Assembly: GCF_001684965.1 (NCBI RefSeq)
Contig: NZ_MAYG01000001.1
Span: 2,480,001-2,544,000 of the forward strand
Direction of reading: 5' to 3'
Length of the DNA: 64,000 nucleotides
From: Chryseobacterium arthrosphaerae
GTDB lineage: Bacteria; Bacteroidota; Bacteroidia; Flavobacteriales; Weeksellaceae
In this document: piece after piece, positions 52,601-61,981 of the stretch
Numbering within the stretch: the stretch's first letter is position 1
Layout of the letters: each line of letters opens with the position of its first letter
Notes under the pieces: model-generated
What the model was told of the DNA's origin: nothing
Databases searched by the model: none
Seen by the model: only the letters and a program-made list of their open reading frames with translations
Program-made: the position numbers and the translations under genes

Positions 52601-53161
52601 ATGAAGTTACAATTTAATTTAATTCTATCTGCAATCACATTCATCACGCTGAGTTGCAACGATGGAAAGAAAACAGAAAAAGCAGAAAATGAAACCACAT
52701 TGAATCATACAAAGATTGGCTCAGATTTAGAAAAGTTAAAAACAGAAGCTTCAAGACTAAGAGGCGGAGGGTCTGTAAAAAATGTTGAATTGAAAGATGG
52801 AAAAGCTACCATTACCTACGTAAAAAACTATTCTGAATATAAAGAATTAAATCCACAGTCTAATGTCACAGAAAAACAGCTCAAAGAATATTGGTCAAGT
52901 GGAAATGCTATTCAGAAAACATTAGTAGAGGGTTCTGTAAAGCTTATGAAAAATCTTGATTTTATCAACCAAGTAGAAATTACGATTCCATTTGAAAATG
53001 AAAATTATAACATTAATGTCAAAAAAGAAGAATTAGAAAAATTTATAAGAAAAGATTTTTCGGAAATCACCAATACCTGGACAGAGAGTTTTATAGATCC
53101 GTATGTTTACAATAAAAAAGGAAGACAAGAATTTTATAATAAATTCAATAATAAAAAATAA
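52601..53161 (+). CDS. Small lipoprotein, unknown
   Basis: 186 aa with lipobox TLSC (Cys19) followed by a Lys/Glu-rich linker. The mature part is Lys/Asn/Glu-rich and helical, with a beta-rich patch KNVELKDGKATITYVKNYS. No family recognised. It follows the hydrolase by 73 bp and ends in a strong terminator. The coding is AT-rich. Confidence 0.6.
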   Translation: MKLQFNLILSAITFITLSCNDGKKTEKAENETTLNHTKIGSDLEKLKTEASRLRGGGSVKNVELKDGKATITYVKNYSEYKELNPQSNVTEKQLKEYWSSGNAIQKTLVEGSVKLMKNLDFINQVEITIPFENENYNINVKKEELEKFIRKDFSEITNTWTESFIDPYVYNKKGRQEFYNKFNNKK

Positions 53162-53195
53162 GAATTCCTTTAAATTAAAACTTCTCAAAAAATAA

Positions 53196-53226
53196 AACAG
53201 TCTGTTTCAGATGGAAACAGACTGTT
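53196..53226. terminator. Terminator between lipoprotein and mdh
   Basis: AACAGTCTGTTTC, loop AGATG, GAAACAGACTGTT. It serves the plus-strand lipoprotein and also the converging mdh (minus-strand side is T-rich). Confidence 0.85.
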
Positions 53227-53262
53227 GCTATTTATTATAATCCCTGCTTAAGCGATTAATAA

Positions 53263-54189
53263 TTAGAATTTCAAATCTCCGTTCACCTCTCTCACTGCAT
53301 TAGCAGCTTCAGCGAATTTCAATTGCTCTTCAGCAGTCAATGTTACGTTTACAATTTGCTCTACTCCGTTAGCTCCGATGATCGCAGGAACTCCTAAACA
53401 GATATCGTTTTGTCCGTACTCTCCTTCAAGCATTAAAGAACAAGGGATCATTTTTTTCTGATCGCATGCAATGGCCTGAACCATTACAGAAACAGCTGCT
53501 CCTGGAGCATACCAGGCTGAAGTACCTAATAATTTTGTAAGGGTAGCACCACCTACTTTAGTTTCTTCGATTACATATTTTTGCTGATCATCATTTAAAA
53601 ACTCAGTTACAGGAACACCGTTTCTTGTAGCTTTGCTCAGTAACGGAAGCATACCGGTATCACTGTGAGCAGCAATTACCATCCCGTCAACATCAGAAAT
53701 CGGAGCTTCCAAAGCTTCAGCCAATCTGTATTTGAATCTTGCAGAGTCTAATGCACCACCCATTCCGATGATTTTGTGCTTAGGAAGACCTGAAGTTTTG
53801 TGTACTAAATAAGCCATAGTATCCATTGGGTTAGAAACCACAATGATGATTACTTCCGGAGAATGTTTTACTAAGTTTTCAGTAACTTCTTTTACGATAC
53901 CTGCATTGATACCGATTAATTCTTCTCTTGTCATTCCAGGCTTTCTTGGAATCCCTGAAGTGATTACAGCTACATGAGAACCTGCAGTTTTGCTATAGTC
54001 TCCTGTTGTTCCGGTAATTTTTGTATCAAATCCGTTAAGAGATGCTGTCTGCATCAAATCCATTGCTTTACCTTCAGCAAACCCTTCTTTAATGTCTACC
54101 AAAACTACTTCTGAACAGAAGTTCTTCATTGCGATGTATTCTGCACAGCTTGCTCCTACAGCGCCTGCACCTACTACAGTTACTTTCAT
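53263..54189 (-). CDS. mdh: Malate dehydrogenase
   Basis: 308 aa, NAD-dependent, of the MDH type that resembles lactate dehydrogenase. Rossmann start KVTVVGAGAVGASCAEY; ITSGIPRKPGMTREELIG gives the substrate Arg pair; VSNPMDTMAYL, DSARFKYRLAEAL with the Arg, and AAHSDTGMLPLL with the catalytic His. Interconverts malate and oxaloacetate in the TCA cycle. Own promoter upstream; gene ends at a terminator. With SDH and the DASS carrier in this window it supports C4-dicarboxylate use. Confidence 0.94.
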   Translation of the reverse strand: MKVTVVGAGAVGASCAEYIAMKNFCSEVVLVDIKEGFAEGKAMDLMQTASLNGFDTKITGTTGDYSKTAGSHVAVITSGIPRKPGMTREELIGINAGIVKEVTENLVKHSPEVIIIVVSNPMDTMAYLVHKTSGLPKHKIIGMGGALDSARFKYRLAEALEAPISDVDGMVIAAHSDTGMLPLLSKATRNGVPVTEFLNDDQQKYVIEETKVGGATLTKLLGTSAWYAPGAAVSVMVQAIACDQKKMIPCSLMLEGEYGQNDICLGVPAIIGANGVEQIVNVTLTAEEQLKFAEAANAVREVNGDLKF

Positions 54190-54242
54190 ATTGTTACTTT
54201 TTAAATTATTTTTTGTTAGTTAAGTTTAAATTTGAAACTCCC

Positions 54243-54273
54243 CAAATTTAACAATTCCTGAAAAAATGCGCAA
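54243..54273 (-). promoter_or_regulatory. mdh promoter
   Basis: Minus-strand TTG (54271-54273), 20 bp, TAAATTTG (54243-54250), about 54 bp before the mdh ATG. The -33 TTG lies in the loop of the hairpin that ends the heme oxygenase transcript. Confidence 0.75.
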
Positions 54274-54286
54274 TTTTTCAGGAATT
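54253..54286 (-). terminator. Terminator after heme oxygenase gene
   Basis: AATTCCTGAAAAA and TTTTTCAGGAATT arms with a loop that contains the mdh -33 element. It is on the path of transcription out of the heme oxygenase gene. Confidence 0.65.
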
Positions 54287-54305
54287 TAATTAGAATTAAA
54301 ATAAA

Positions 54306-54857
54306 TTAGTTGACGTTCAGTAAAAACGTGTATAGTTTTTTCGCTCCGGAAAGGACTTTACTGTAGTTTTCTTCCGCCACTTCCGTATCCAGAACTTCCT
54401 TAAAATTCTTCCACATCGGTCCCGTATTCTCCTGATAACATCCGAAAAAGTTGAAGGTAACCTCATCAAAACCTTCCGTTTTGGAAAGTTGTTTGGCAAT
54501 TACATTTCCACCGAGAGTTGAACCTTCAATCACATACATCGCTCCCAGTGCTTCATGCTCATTATCAAATTCAAGGTCATAAGAGGCAGTCTGGTTTTTC
54601 AGAGAAAGGCTGGTAAGGTCTTTTTCAATAAGTGAAAGCTTCTTTCTTTCATCAAGCTGAAGTTTTTCGCCAAATTTATCCGCCAGGCTGCTGAATATTT
54701 TATCTTCACTGTGAAGAAGCATCAGATAATTGGTATGGATGATTTTTTTATAATCTTCCAGGGTGAAAGTTTTATTGAAAATCTTCTCAGAATTAAAGAG
54801 TTTTTCTGCTGCATCGTGATAGTCTGCCGTATTTTGCTTAAGATATTCTGATACCAT
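54306..54857 (-). CDS. bphO: Biliverdin-producing heme oxygenase
   Basis: 183-aa heme oxygenase: TADYHDAAEKLFN at the start with proximal His14, and EALGAMYVIEGSTLGGNVI, the glycine-rich distal helix. It opens heme to biliverdin, the chromophore of the phytochrome encoded directly upstream (20 bp gap). Same transcript as bphP. The pair supply photoreceptor and pigment together. Confidence 0.9.
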   Translation of the reverse strand: MVSEYLKQNTADYHDAAEKLFNSEKIFNKTFTLEDYKKIIHTNYLMLLHSEDKIFSSLADKFGEKLQLDERKKLSLIEKDLTSLSLKNQTASYDLEFDNEHEALGAMYVIEGSTLGGNVIAKQLSKTEGFDEVTFNFFGCYQENTGPMWKNFKEVLDTEVAEENYSKVLSGAKKLYTFLLNVN

Positions 54858-54877
54858 AATAACGTTTTAAAAGTTTC

Positions 54878-57076
54878 TCAAATGTAAGGCTTTTTGAACG
54901 TTAAAATGAAAGAAGTTCCCTCTTTATTACTCTCATAATCCACATTTCCCCCTATCCTTTTCATGATACGGTGTACAATAGACAACCCTACTCCATTTCC
55001 TTTAAACTTCTTCGCATTATCCATTCTGTTGAAAATTTTAAACATTTTATGCTTTTCCTCTTCCGGAATACCGATTCCGTTGTCAGAAATACGGTAAATA
55101 ATGGTTTGTCCGTCTTCCGTGCCTTCAATTTCAACTTTAGGATAATCTTTGTGGGAAGAATATTTCACAGCATTGTTGATGATATTAAGAAATACCTGGT
55201 GCAGCATGGTTTTATCAGCCATTACATCCGGGCATTCCTTAATGATAATCTCGCTCGTAGGACTGCCATAGGTCATTTTTGCATTTTCTGAAATTTTCCG
55301 GATGGTAGGAATTGTTTTCAGACTTTCAAGCTGTATCTCACTGTATTTGGCACGGCTTAGCTGCAGCACATCATGCATCATTTCGGCCATATTATCAATC
55401 TCTTCAATAATGGTATTGATCTTGGTTTTGCTCTTTTCGGAATCATCTTTAAGATTATTTAAAAGCATCTGTGCATTAAGCTTCATTACCGTTAAAGGAG
55501 TTCCAAGGTCATGTGAAATTGTGTAAGAAAAGCTGTCAAGCTCTTCGTTCACCTTTTTAAGCTCATCATTAAGCCTTTTGATCGCATTATAATTTTTATG
55601 GGAGGTCTCTAAAATCAGATCCCTTACTGCCTGAACGGCACTGATATTTCTTGAATTCCATCTTCTGGAATGTCCTTTGATATTTTCTGTAAAAATGCGG
55701 AAAGAAGTTCTTGGCGATACCATCTGTCTTTCTTCTCCGTTCTGAGAGAACACACTTACTGTTTTTTCCGGACTTCCGGCCCAGTTGATGTGCTCATCAA
55801 ATTCTTTCCGGAACCAGATCAGCATTTCATTTTTATCACGTTCAATAAAGTAAATGATAATGCCGGCCGCATCGTCAGAAAGATTCAATTCCTTACCATG
55901 ATCCTTAAGAAAATTCCGGCTCACATAGATACGGTCTTTCGTATTGGCAAGTGCCCATTTTATAATCCTGTCTATACTTCCTGAATCGGGAGTAGTTCCT
56001 GCTGTTACAATACTTTCATCAGAAACAATGGCAAGACCATCAGCCTCCGGTAGGTTTTTAAGCTCTGTTTTACTTTCGATCAGAGAGTCGGATAAATGGT
56101 TGTGTTTTAAAAATTTTGTTTTCAGCTGAGACAGCTTTTCGTTGAGCTCCAGACGATAATTCAGTTCACTTTTTGATTTAAATGAAGAATAGGCATTTGC
56201 TGCCAGGGCCGTAAAAATCCCTGCCTGTACTCTGTCCTCAAGATCAATATGCTTGGGCTTTATATTCTGACAGGTCACCAGTCCCCAGAGATGATCATCA
56301 ATGATGATCGATACGCTGAAGCTTGATGCTACTCCTGAATTTTTAAGATATTGTGCATGCACAGGAGACATTGCTCTGGATGCAGAAAACGTAAGGTCAA
56401 TATTTTCTTCTTTTTTACTGAGAATAGGGACGGTATCAGCATATACATTGCTGAAGATTCTTTTTCTTTTTTTAAGATAAAGCTGCCGGGCCTGTTTGGG
56501 AATATCAGACTCAGGGTAATGAAGACCGAGAAAACTTTCCATATCTTCATTCTTTTTTTCAGCGATCACTTTTCCGGATCCGTCCATCATGAATTTATAG
56601 ATCATCATCCGGTCATAGTTGACTACCTTTGAAAGTGTCTCAAGGAGATGATCCCAAAGCTCCTGCTCATTGTCAATGATATAAAAATTATCGTATTTGT
56701 TGGAAATCCTTTTATCCGGATTGATGATCACCTCTTCAAACTCAAGGAAAATATAGGCGTCACTTCGATATACTGAAAAATGATAGTCTTTACCGTCAAT
56801 GAAAATCTTATCAAAATACGTTTCATTTTTACGTCTGGTAAACTGTTCCAATGACGTATAGATCTCGGAATCGATAATGCTCTGAAAACTTTCCGGGAAG
56901 TCAGAAATCTCTCTTCCGAACAGCTCATCCAAACGTTCGATTTTAAATATATCCGCAATATTCCTGCTGAAGAAAGTAATGGTTTGGGACTCTGCATCAA
57001 TGCCAATCAAATAACCAAAACTCTGTATGGAACCCGGAATATGGATAGGTTCTTCATGACATTCTACAAAATTCAT
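54878..57076 (-). CDS. bphP: Bacteriophytochrome histidine kinase
   Basis: 732 aa from the ATG at MNFVECHEEPIHIPG; the longer frame relies on TTG and covers the promoter. PAS region with chromophore Cys6 and EPIHIPGSIQSFG. GAF region YDRMMIYKF, PESDIPKQARQLY (usually PASDIP) and HAQYLKNSGV. PHY region with WAGSPEK and PRTSF of the tongue. Kinase with H-box SHDLGTPLT (His522), NNAVKYS, SDNGIGIP and GNGVGLSIV. Red/far-red photoreceptor using biliverdin; no response regulator is next to it. The PHY and GAF motifs are complete. Confidence 0.93.
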   Translation of the reverse strand: MNFVECHEEPIHIPGSIQSFGYLIGIDAESQTITFFSRNIADIFKIERLDELFGREISDFPESFQSIIDSEIYTSLEQFTRRKNETYFDKIFIDGKDYHFSVYRSDAYIFLEFEEVIINPDKRISNKYDNFYIIDNEQELWDHLLETLSKVVNYDRMMIYKFMMDGSGKVIAEKKNEDMESFLGLHYPESDIPKQARQLYLKKRKRIFSNVYADTVPILSKKEENIDLTFSASRAMSPVHAQYLKNSGVASSFSVSIIIDDHLWGLVTCQNIKPKHIDLEDRVQAGIFTALAANAYSSFKSKSELNYRLELNEKLSQLKTKFLKHNHLSDSLIESKTELKNLPEADGLAIVSDESIVTAGTTPDSGSIDRIIKWALANTKDRIYVSRNFLKDHGKELNLSDDAAGIIIYFIERDKNEMLIWFRKEFDEHINWAGSPEKTVSVFSQNGEERQMVSPRTSFRIFTENIKGHSRRWNSRNISAVQAVRDLILETSHKNYNAIKRLNDELKKVNEELDSFSYTISHDLGTPLTVMKLNAQMLLNNLKDDSEKSKTKINTIIEEIDNMAEMMHDVLQLSRAKYSEIQLESLKTIPTIRKISENAKMTYGSPTSEIIIKECPDVMADKTMLHQVFLNIINNAVKYSSHKDYPKVEIEGTEDGQTIIYRISDNGIGIPEEEKHKMFKIFNRMDNAKKFKGNGVGLSIVHRIMKRIGGNVDYESNKEGTSFILTFKKPYI

Positions 57077-57097
57077 ATCTCTTTTCAGTCTATCTAT

Positions 57098-57105
57098 CAA
57101 ATATA
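57098..57105 (-). promoter_or_regulatory. bphP promoter (-7 element)
   Basis: Minus-strand TATATTTG matches TAnnTTTG 22 bp before the ATG. It shows why the longer TTG start would be unlikely. Confidence 0.5.
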
Positions 57106-57459
57106 GCGCTTTTTTCGATCAGCTCTCTCTTTTGTGGTAGCTAATTTCAAAGCAGGCATCAATAGAGGGACACCGCCGGTTTCAAGCTTCTGACCATCAG
57201 GATTATTGCATTAAAAAATTTTCTTTTTTTACCACTTTTTAATACGATATTTCTAAAAGTTACAAAAAAAAATCCAGTAATCAAATATTTTATGCTTTAG
57301 GCATGATTCATAACATGAATTACACATTATCAGCTAAAATAATTATGTTATCTAAACAAATTTAGCTAAATTTATATCACCAAATAATGAATATGAGAAA
57401 AATTCATTGAATTATTCACAATAATTTCAATATAAATTTTAAATTCAAATAATACTATT
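57101..57459. other. Intergenic region bphP to hydrolase
   Basis: About 359 bp between divergent genes. AT-rich. Beside the bphP -7 element I see no gene, hairpin or clear plus-strand promoter. Confidence 0.4.
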
Positions 57460-58509
57460 ATGAAAAAGTTCCCATTAATTTTATTTTCCCTGATTCTATC
57501 AGTAGGATTATGGAATCCATCAGAAGCATGTACAAGAGTGGTCTATAAAGGCCCTCAGAATACCGTTCTTACTGCCCGTTCCATGGACTGGCGTGATGAG
57601 ATCCCGGCGAATCTCTGGGTATTGCCCAAAGGCATTGACCGCACTGGCCAGACCGGCCCTAAATCTATAAAATGGACCTCTAAATACGGTAGCCTTATCA
57701 GTTCTTCATGGGACATTGCTTCAGCAGATGGAATGAACGAAAAAGGACTGGTAGCCAATTTGCTTTGGCTGGGAGAATCGCAATATCCGAAATTCGATCC
57801 TAAAGGAAGTAAAAAGGGACTTGCCATCTCATTATGGGCACAGTATTATCTTGATAATTTTGCAACAGTGAAGGAAGCGGTTGACTTTTCAAGAAAAGAA
57901 CCATTTGTGGTAGTAAGTGATTATATTCCGGGAACGGAAAGATTTACCACAATCCATCTTTCTATTTCCGATGCTTCCGGAGACAATGCCGTATTTGAAT
58001 ACATCAACGGTAAACTTGTCATTCACCATGATCCGTCTTATACGGTAATGACCAACTCTCCTGTTTTTGAGGAACAGCTGGCGCTCAACAATTACTGGAA
58101 AGGTATTCCGGGAACGGTAATGCTGCCGGGAACCAACCGTGCCGCAGACCGTTTCGTAAGAGCTTCTTACTATATCAATGCCATTCCGCAGACTGCCGAT
58201 ACCCGTACTGCTGTAGCCAGCGTTTTCAGTGTGATCAGAAACTGTTCTGTACCTTACGGAATCACTTCCCCCACAGAACCTAATATTTCTTCTACAAGAT
58301 GGCGTTCTGTTTCAGACCAGAAGAACCTTGTGTATTATTTTGAAACGGTTTTCACTCCGAATACCTTCTGGGTAGATCTTAAAGATTTTGACCTGAGTGC
58401 AAAAGGAAAAGTTATGAAACTGGATCTGAGCAACAACCAGACTTACAACGGCAAATCAAATGCAAATTTTAAAGAATCGGCACCGTTCAAGTTCCTGGGA
58501 TTAAACTAG
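57460..58509 (+). CDS. Choloylglycine hydrolase / linear amide hydrolase
   Basis: 349 aa with signal peptide; the mature protein begins at or near Cys24 (SEACTRVVY), the N-terminal nucleophile of Ntn hydrolases. Other landmarks: TARSMDWR, then SADGMNEKGLVANLLWLGES and MTNSPVFEEQLALNNYW. Family members cleave bile-salt amides, penicillin V or N-acyl-homoserine lactones; the substrate is not clear. In periplasm. Followed by a porin and transporter. Confidence 0.88.
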   Translation: MKKFPLILFSLILSVGLWNPSEACTRVVYKGPQNTVLTARSMDWRDEIPANLWVLPKGIDRTGQTGPKSIKWTSKYGSLISSSWDIASADGMNEKGLVANLLWLGESQYPKFDPKGSKKGLAISLWAQYYLDNFATVKEAVDFSRKEPFVVVSDYIPGTERFTTIHLSISDASGDNAVFEYINGKLVIHHDPSYTVMTNSPVFEEQLALNNYWKGIPGTVMLPGTNRAADRFVRASYYINAIPQTADTRTAVASVFSVIRNCSVPYGITSPTEPNISSTRWRSVSDQKNLVYYFETVFTPNTFWVDLKDFDLSAKGKVMKLDLSNNQTYNGKSNANFKESAPFKFLGLN

Positions 58510-58680
58510 ACATTTCAGCAATAAAGACGATACAGCGTAATTCATAATCATCTGCCCTCCGCATATGAACGGACAGAGACGTGAATAATCACTGAATCTG
58601 CAACCATCTCCCTCCTTGGGACTGTCACATCTTTGATTTTGACAGGATGGTTAAATAAACAAAAAAACAAACAAAAAGAT

Positions 58681-59847
58681 ATGGCCTTTTTTTCAATCAA
58701 AAAGAAAAGTCTGGTCCTCTGTATGCTGGCCTGTGGATTGGCAGCGAATGCACAGATCCAGGATTCTCTGAAGACCCAGCCTCCTCAACAGGAAGAAGAC
58801 AATGTAAAATATCCGCAGCTGCAGATTAAAGGGCTTTTCCAGGCACGCTATCTCGTAGGAATGTCCAGGGATGTAGATGTAAACGGACTTCATCATACCG
58901 ATGGCTCCGGGACTGACAATAACTTCATGCTCAAGTACATGAGAGTACAGGTACGGGCACAGATCAGCAAACGCACGGAAGTGGTAGCCCTGGCTAATCT
59001 TGCCGATTTTAAAAATGATCCGAAAAGCAGGGTGCTGGAAAATGCTTATTTAAAATATTCCTTCAGTCCCAAGTTGGCATTCACCGTTGGGCAGTTCAGA
59101 CCCTGGTTCGGTATTGAGGAAACCTATCCTATTGACATTATCAAATCATTAGACTGGTCTAACCAGTACTCTGAGTTTGGAAAACTGGGCTGGACGAGTT
59201 TCCAGATCGGGATGTCTGCCACAGGGCAACTTCAGTTAGGAAAAATTCCATTCCAATATGCAGTTTCCGTAGTGAATGGAAATGGTAAAAACCAGATCAA
59301 TGATAATGATAACGGAAAACAGTATTCTACCCGTATGGTTTTCGGACTGTCTCAGAAATACAACTTCAATGTTGGTCTGAACGGAGGGATCGGGGAAGTA
59401 TTCAGTAAAAAAGTATATGCCCTGGGTATTGATCTCAGTTCACTGATCAAATTCGACCCGAAATGGAGTCTGGATATGCAGCTGGAAGCTAAACAGGCTA
59501 CGAACCACGTACTTTACAATTCCATCGCTCCTGAACTAAGACCTGATAATCCCGACCAATACCTCGTACGTGGGGTCTATTTTCTTCCGAATGTAAGATA
59601 TGAAATCAACCACAAAAACCTCAGCGCCTTCGAATTATCCTGCCGTTACGAATATCTTGATACCAACTTCAGGATGGCTTCCAACCCAAGACAGACCATT
59701 ACTCCAATGTTCGGCTTAGAGTTCCTGAAGAATTACGGAGCCAGAATCCAGCTCGGTGTACAGTTTGACCGATACAAATATCAGGTGGAAAACACCTCAC
59801 AATACAACAATAATCTATTCATTGTACAGGTACAAAGTAGGTTCTAA
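58681..59847 (+). CDS. Porin O/P-like outer-membrane channel
   Basis: 388 aa from MAFFSIKKKSLVLCM, with signal peptide and cleavage near AANAQ. Sixteen-strand-like barrel: RAQISKRTEVVALANLADF, PWFGIEETYPIDIIKSLDWSN, and a final strand ending VQVQSRF. Resembles the phosphate-selective porin O/P family. It likely lets anions such as dicarboxylates cross the outer membrane for the carrier encoded 19 bp downstream. Confidence 0.82.
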   Translation: MAFFSIKKKSLVLCMLACGLAANAQIQDSLKTQPPQQEEDNVKYPQLQIKGLFQARYLVGMSRDVDVNGLHHTDGSGTDNNFMLKYMRVQVRAQISKRTEVVALANLADFKNDPKSRVLENAYLKYSFSPKLAFTVGQFRPWFGIEETYPIDIIKSLDWSNQYSEFGKLGWTSFQIGMSATGQLQLGKIPFQYAVSVVNGNGKNQINDNDNGKQYSTRMVFGLSQKYNFNVGLNGGIGEVFSKKVYALGIDLSSLIKFDPKWSLDMQLEAKQATNHVLYNSIAPELRPDNPDQYLVRGVYFLPNVRYEINHKNLSAFELSCRYEYLDTNFRMASNPRQTITPMFGLEFLKNYGARIQLGVQFDRYKYQVENTSQYNNNLFIVQVQSRF

Positions 59848-59866
59848 TCCTTAAATAGTTATTATC

Positions 59867-61297
59867 ATGAAAGAAATAAATATCAGAAACGTAGCGATCA
59901 CTTTTGCCGTTGCGTTGATCATATGGTTCATTCCTGCTCCGGAGGGAGTGGCGGAAAATGCCTGGCATCTGTTTGCCATTTTTGCTGCAACCATTTTAGG
60001 AATCATTCTTAAGGCTGCTCCAATGGGCACCATGTGTATGATGGCGATTGCCTTTACAGCCCTGACACAGGTTGTTGCTCCCGGAGATGCGGGAAAATCA
60101 ATTACAAAGGCTCTTTCAGGCTTTGGAGATAAAGTAATATGGCTGATCGGGATTTCATTCTTTATTGCCAGAGGATTTATCAAAACAGGATTAGGAAACC
60201 GTATTGCTTTCCTGTTCATAAGAGTTTTTGGTAAAAGCTCACTGGGATTAGCCTATGGGCTTGGGCTGGCAGACGTTTGTCTGGCTCCTGCCATTCCGAG
60301 TAATACGGCAAGAGGCGGTGGAATCATCTACCCTATCATGAAATCTATGGCCATCAGCTTTGATTCTGTACCGGAAAAACCGGAAACCCACAGAAAATTA
60401 GGATCATTCCTGACGTTGAACAGTTATTATATGAACCTCATCGCTTCTTCCATGTTCCTTACGGGGACAGCGAGTAATCCGATGTGTCAGAAGTTTGCGG
60501 CCAATCTTGGTATTGATATTACCTGGATGTCATGGGCAGCTGCAGGTTTTTTACCAGGAGTTGTGGCCTTCTTTATTGTCCCTTTGGTATTATATAAATT
60601 GTATCCGCCGGAATTGAAAAAAACAGGTGATGCTCCGAAAATGGCTGCCCAGAAATTAAAAGAAATGGGACCTATTTCCAGAAATGAATGGCTGATGTTA
60701 CTGGCATTCTTTATTCTGCTCGGACTTTGGATCTTTGGCGGTGCCCTTTCTATTGATGCCACTACAACAGCCTTCATCGGATTAACCTTGTTGCTATTGA
60801 CCTCAGTATTGACCTGGGAAGATGTAAAAGGTGAAAAAGGAGCATGGGATACCATCGTTTGGTTCGCTGTTCTGGTAATGATGGCAAGCTCTCTGAATGA
60901 GCTGGGCTTCATTGGCTGGTTCAGTAACCTTATTAAAGTTCAGATCGGAGGTCTGAGCTGGCAGGTAGCTTTCCCTGTGATTATCATAGTCTATTTCTTC
61001 AGCCACTATATATTTGCGAGTGCTACAGCTCACGTAGCAGCTATGTATGCTGCATTGCTGGGTGTAGGGGTTTCTTTAGGAATTCCGCCTATGCTACTGG
61101 CCATGATGCTGGGATTCATGGGTTCAATTTACGGAGTACTTACCCACTATGGCCACGGTCCGGCTCCTGTATTCTTCGGAAGCGGTTATGTTGACCTGAA
61201 AGCCTGGTGGCTCAGAGGTCTTGAAATAGGTATCGTCTTATTGATCATCTACATGGCTGTAGGTGGATTATGGATGAAAGTTTTAGGATATTATTAA
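59867..61297 (+). CDS. DASS-family dicarboxylate transporter
   Basis: 476-aa permease with about 12 membrane segments. Matches the divalent anion:Na+ symporter (DASS/CitT) family: LADVCLAPAIPSNTARGGG (SNT motif), LTGTASNPMC and a C-terminal TAHVAAMYAALL then GVLTHYGHGPAP. Moves succinate, malate, fumarate or citrate; ion coupling and exact substrate cannot be told. Placed between a porin and succinate dehydrogenase. Confidence 0.88.
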   Translation: MKEINIRNVAITFAVALIIWFIPAPEGVAENAWHLFAIFAATILGIILKAAPMGTMCMMAIAFTALTQVVAPGDAGKSITKALSGFGDKVIWLIGISFFIARGFIKTGLGNRIAFLFIRVFGKSSLGLAYGLGLADVCLAPAIPSNTARGGGIIYPIMKSMAISFDSVPEKPETHRKLGSFLTLNSYYMNLIASSMFLTGTASNPMCQKFAANLGIDITWMSWAAAGFLPGVVAFFIVPLVLYKLYPPELKKTGDAPKMAAQKLKEMGPISRNEWLMLLAFFILLGLWIFGGALSIDATTTAFIGLTLLLLTSVLTWEDVKGEKGAWDTIVWFAVLVMMASSLNELGFIGWFSNLIKVQIGGLSWQVAFPVIIIVYFFSHYIFASATAHVAAMYAALLGVGVSLGIPPMLLAMMLGFMGSIYGVLTHYGHGPAPVFFGSGYVDLKAWWLRGLEIGIVLLIIYMAVGGLWMKVLGYY

Positions 61298-61313
61298 TTA
61301 TTAAATCAAACAT

Positions 61314-61970
61314 ATGTTATCAACATTGTCAAGAAAAATGCTGATGTGTCTTACAGGACTTTTTCTGGGATTCTTCCTGTTGATCCATTTCCTCGGAAAT
61401 CTTCAGCTTTTTCTTCCACAGGAGCAGGCTCACCTGCAGTTCAATGCTTATTCACATTTTTTATCAGGAAATATCATCATCAAAATAGTCTCTTATATTT
61501 TGTATGCAAGTATTATCCTGCATGCAGTGGATGGGCTGATCATTACTTTAAAAAATAAAAAATCCGGAGGCGGCTATCAGGCTGACAGACGTGGAAGAGC
61601 CAGTAAATGGGCTTCAAGAAATATGGGAATCCTGGGAACATTAATCCTGATCTTCCTCGTCATTCATTTTCAGAATTTCTGGTATATCTACAAATTCGGG
61701 AACCCTCCTTTGGACGAAAACGGAAATAAAGATTTATACATTCTGGTGGTAACGGTTTTCAAGGAATGGTGGTACGTCCTTATTTATGTACTTTCCATGG
61801 TTGCTCTTTGCTATCACCTGATCCACGGGTTGTACAGCTCCGTAAGAACACTTGGGCTGTACCATCCTAAGTTCGTGAAATGGGTTAAAATCATTGGAAC
61901 AGCCTATTCTGTTATCATCAGCTTAGGCTTTGCACTGATGCCTATTTATGTATTCTTTACCTATCATTAA
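61314..61970 (+). CDS. sdhC: Succinate dehydrogenase cytochrome b subunit
   Basis: 218 aa with five membrane segments. Matches the B-type cytochrome b of Bacteroidota: [36 protein letters not shown] and [28 protein letters not shown] with His ligands for heme. The fused single-subunit anchor of Bacteroidota SDH. It starts 16 bp after the DASS gene and precedes sdhA by 11 bp. Confidence 0.92.
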   Translation: MLSTLSRKMLMCLTGLFLGFFLLIHFLGNLQLFLPQEQAHLQFNAYSHFLSGNIIIKIVSYILYASIILHAVDGLIITLKNKKSGGGYQADRRGRASKWASRNMGILGTLILIFLVIHFQNFWYIYKFGNPPLDENGNKDLYILVVTVFKEWWYVLIYVLSMVALCYHLIHGLYSSVRTLGLYHPKFVKWVKIIGTAYSVIISLGFALMPIYVFFTYH

Positions 61971-61981
61971 ACAGATCTATC

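Noticed and set aside
57077..57100. TTG start giving a 740-aa phytochrome
   Set aside because: It would place the start within the likely -7 promoter element; the ATG at 57076 keeps all family motifs.
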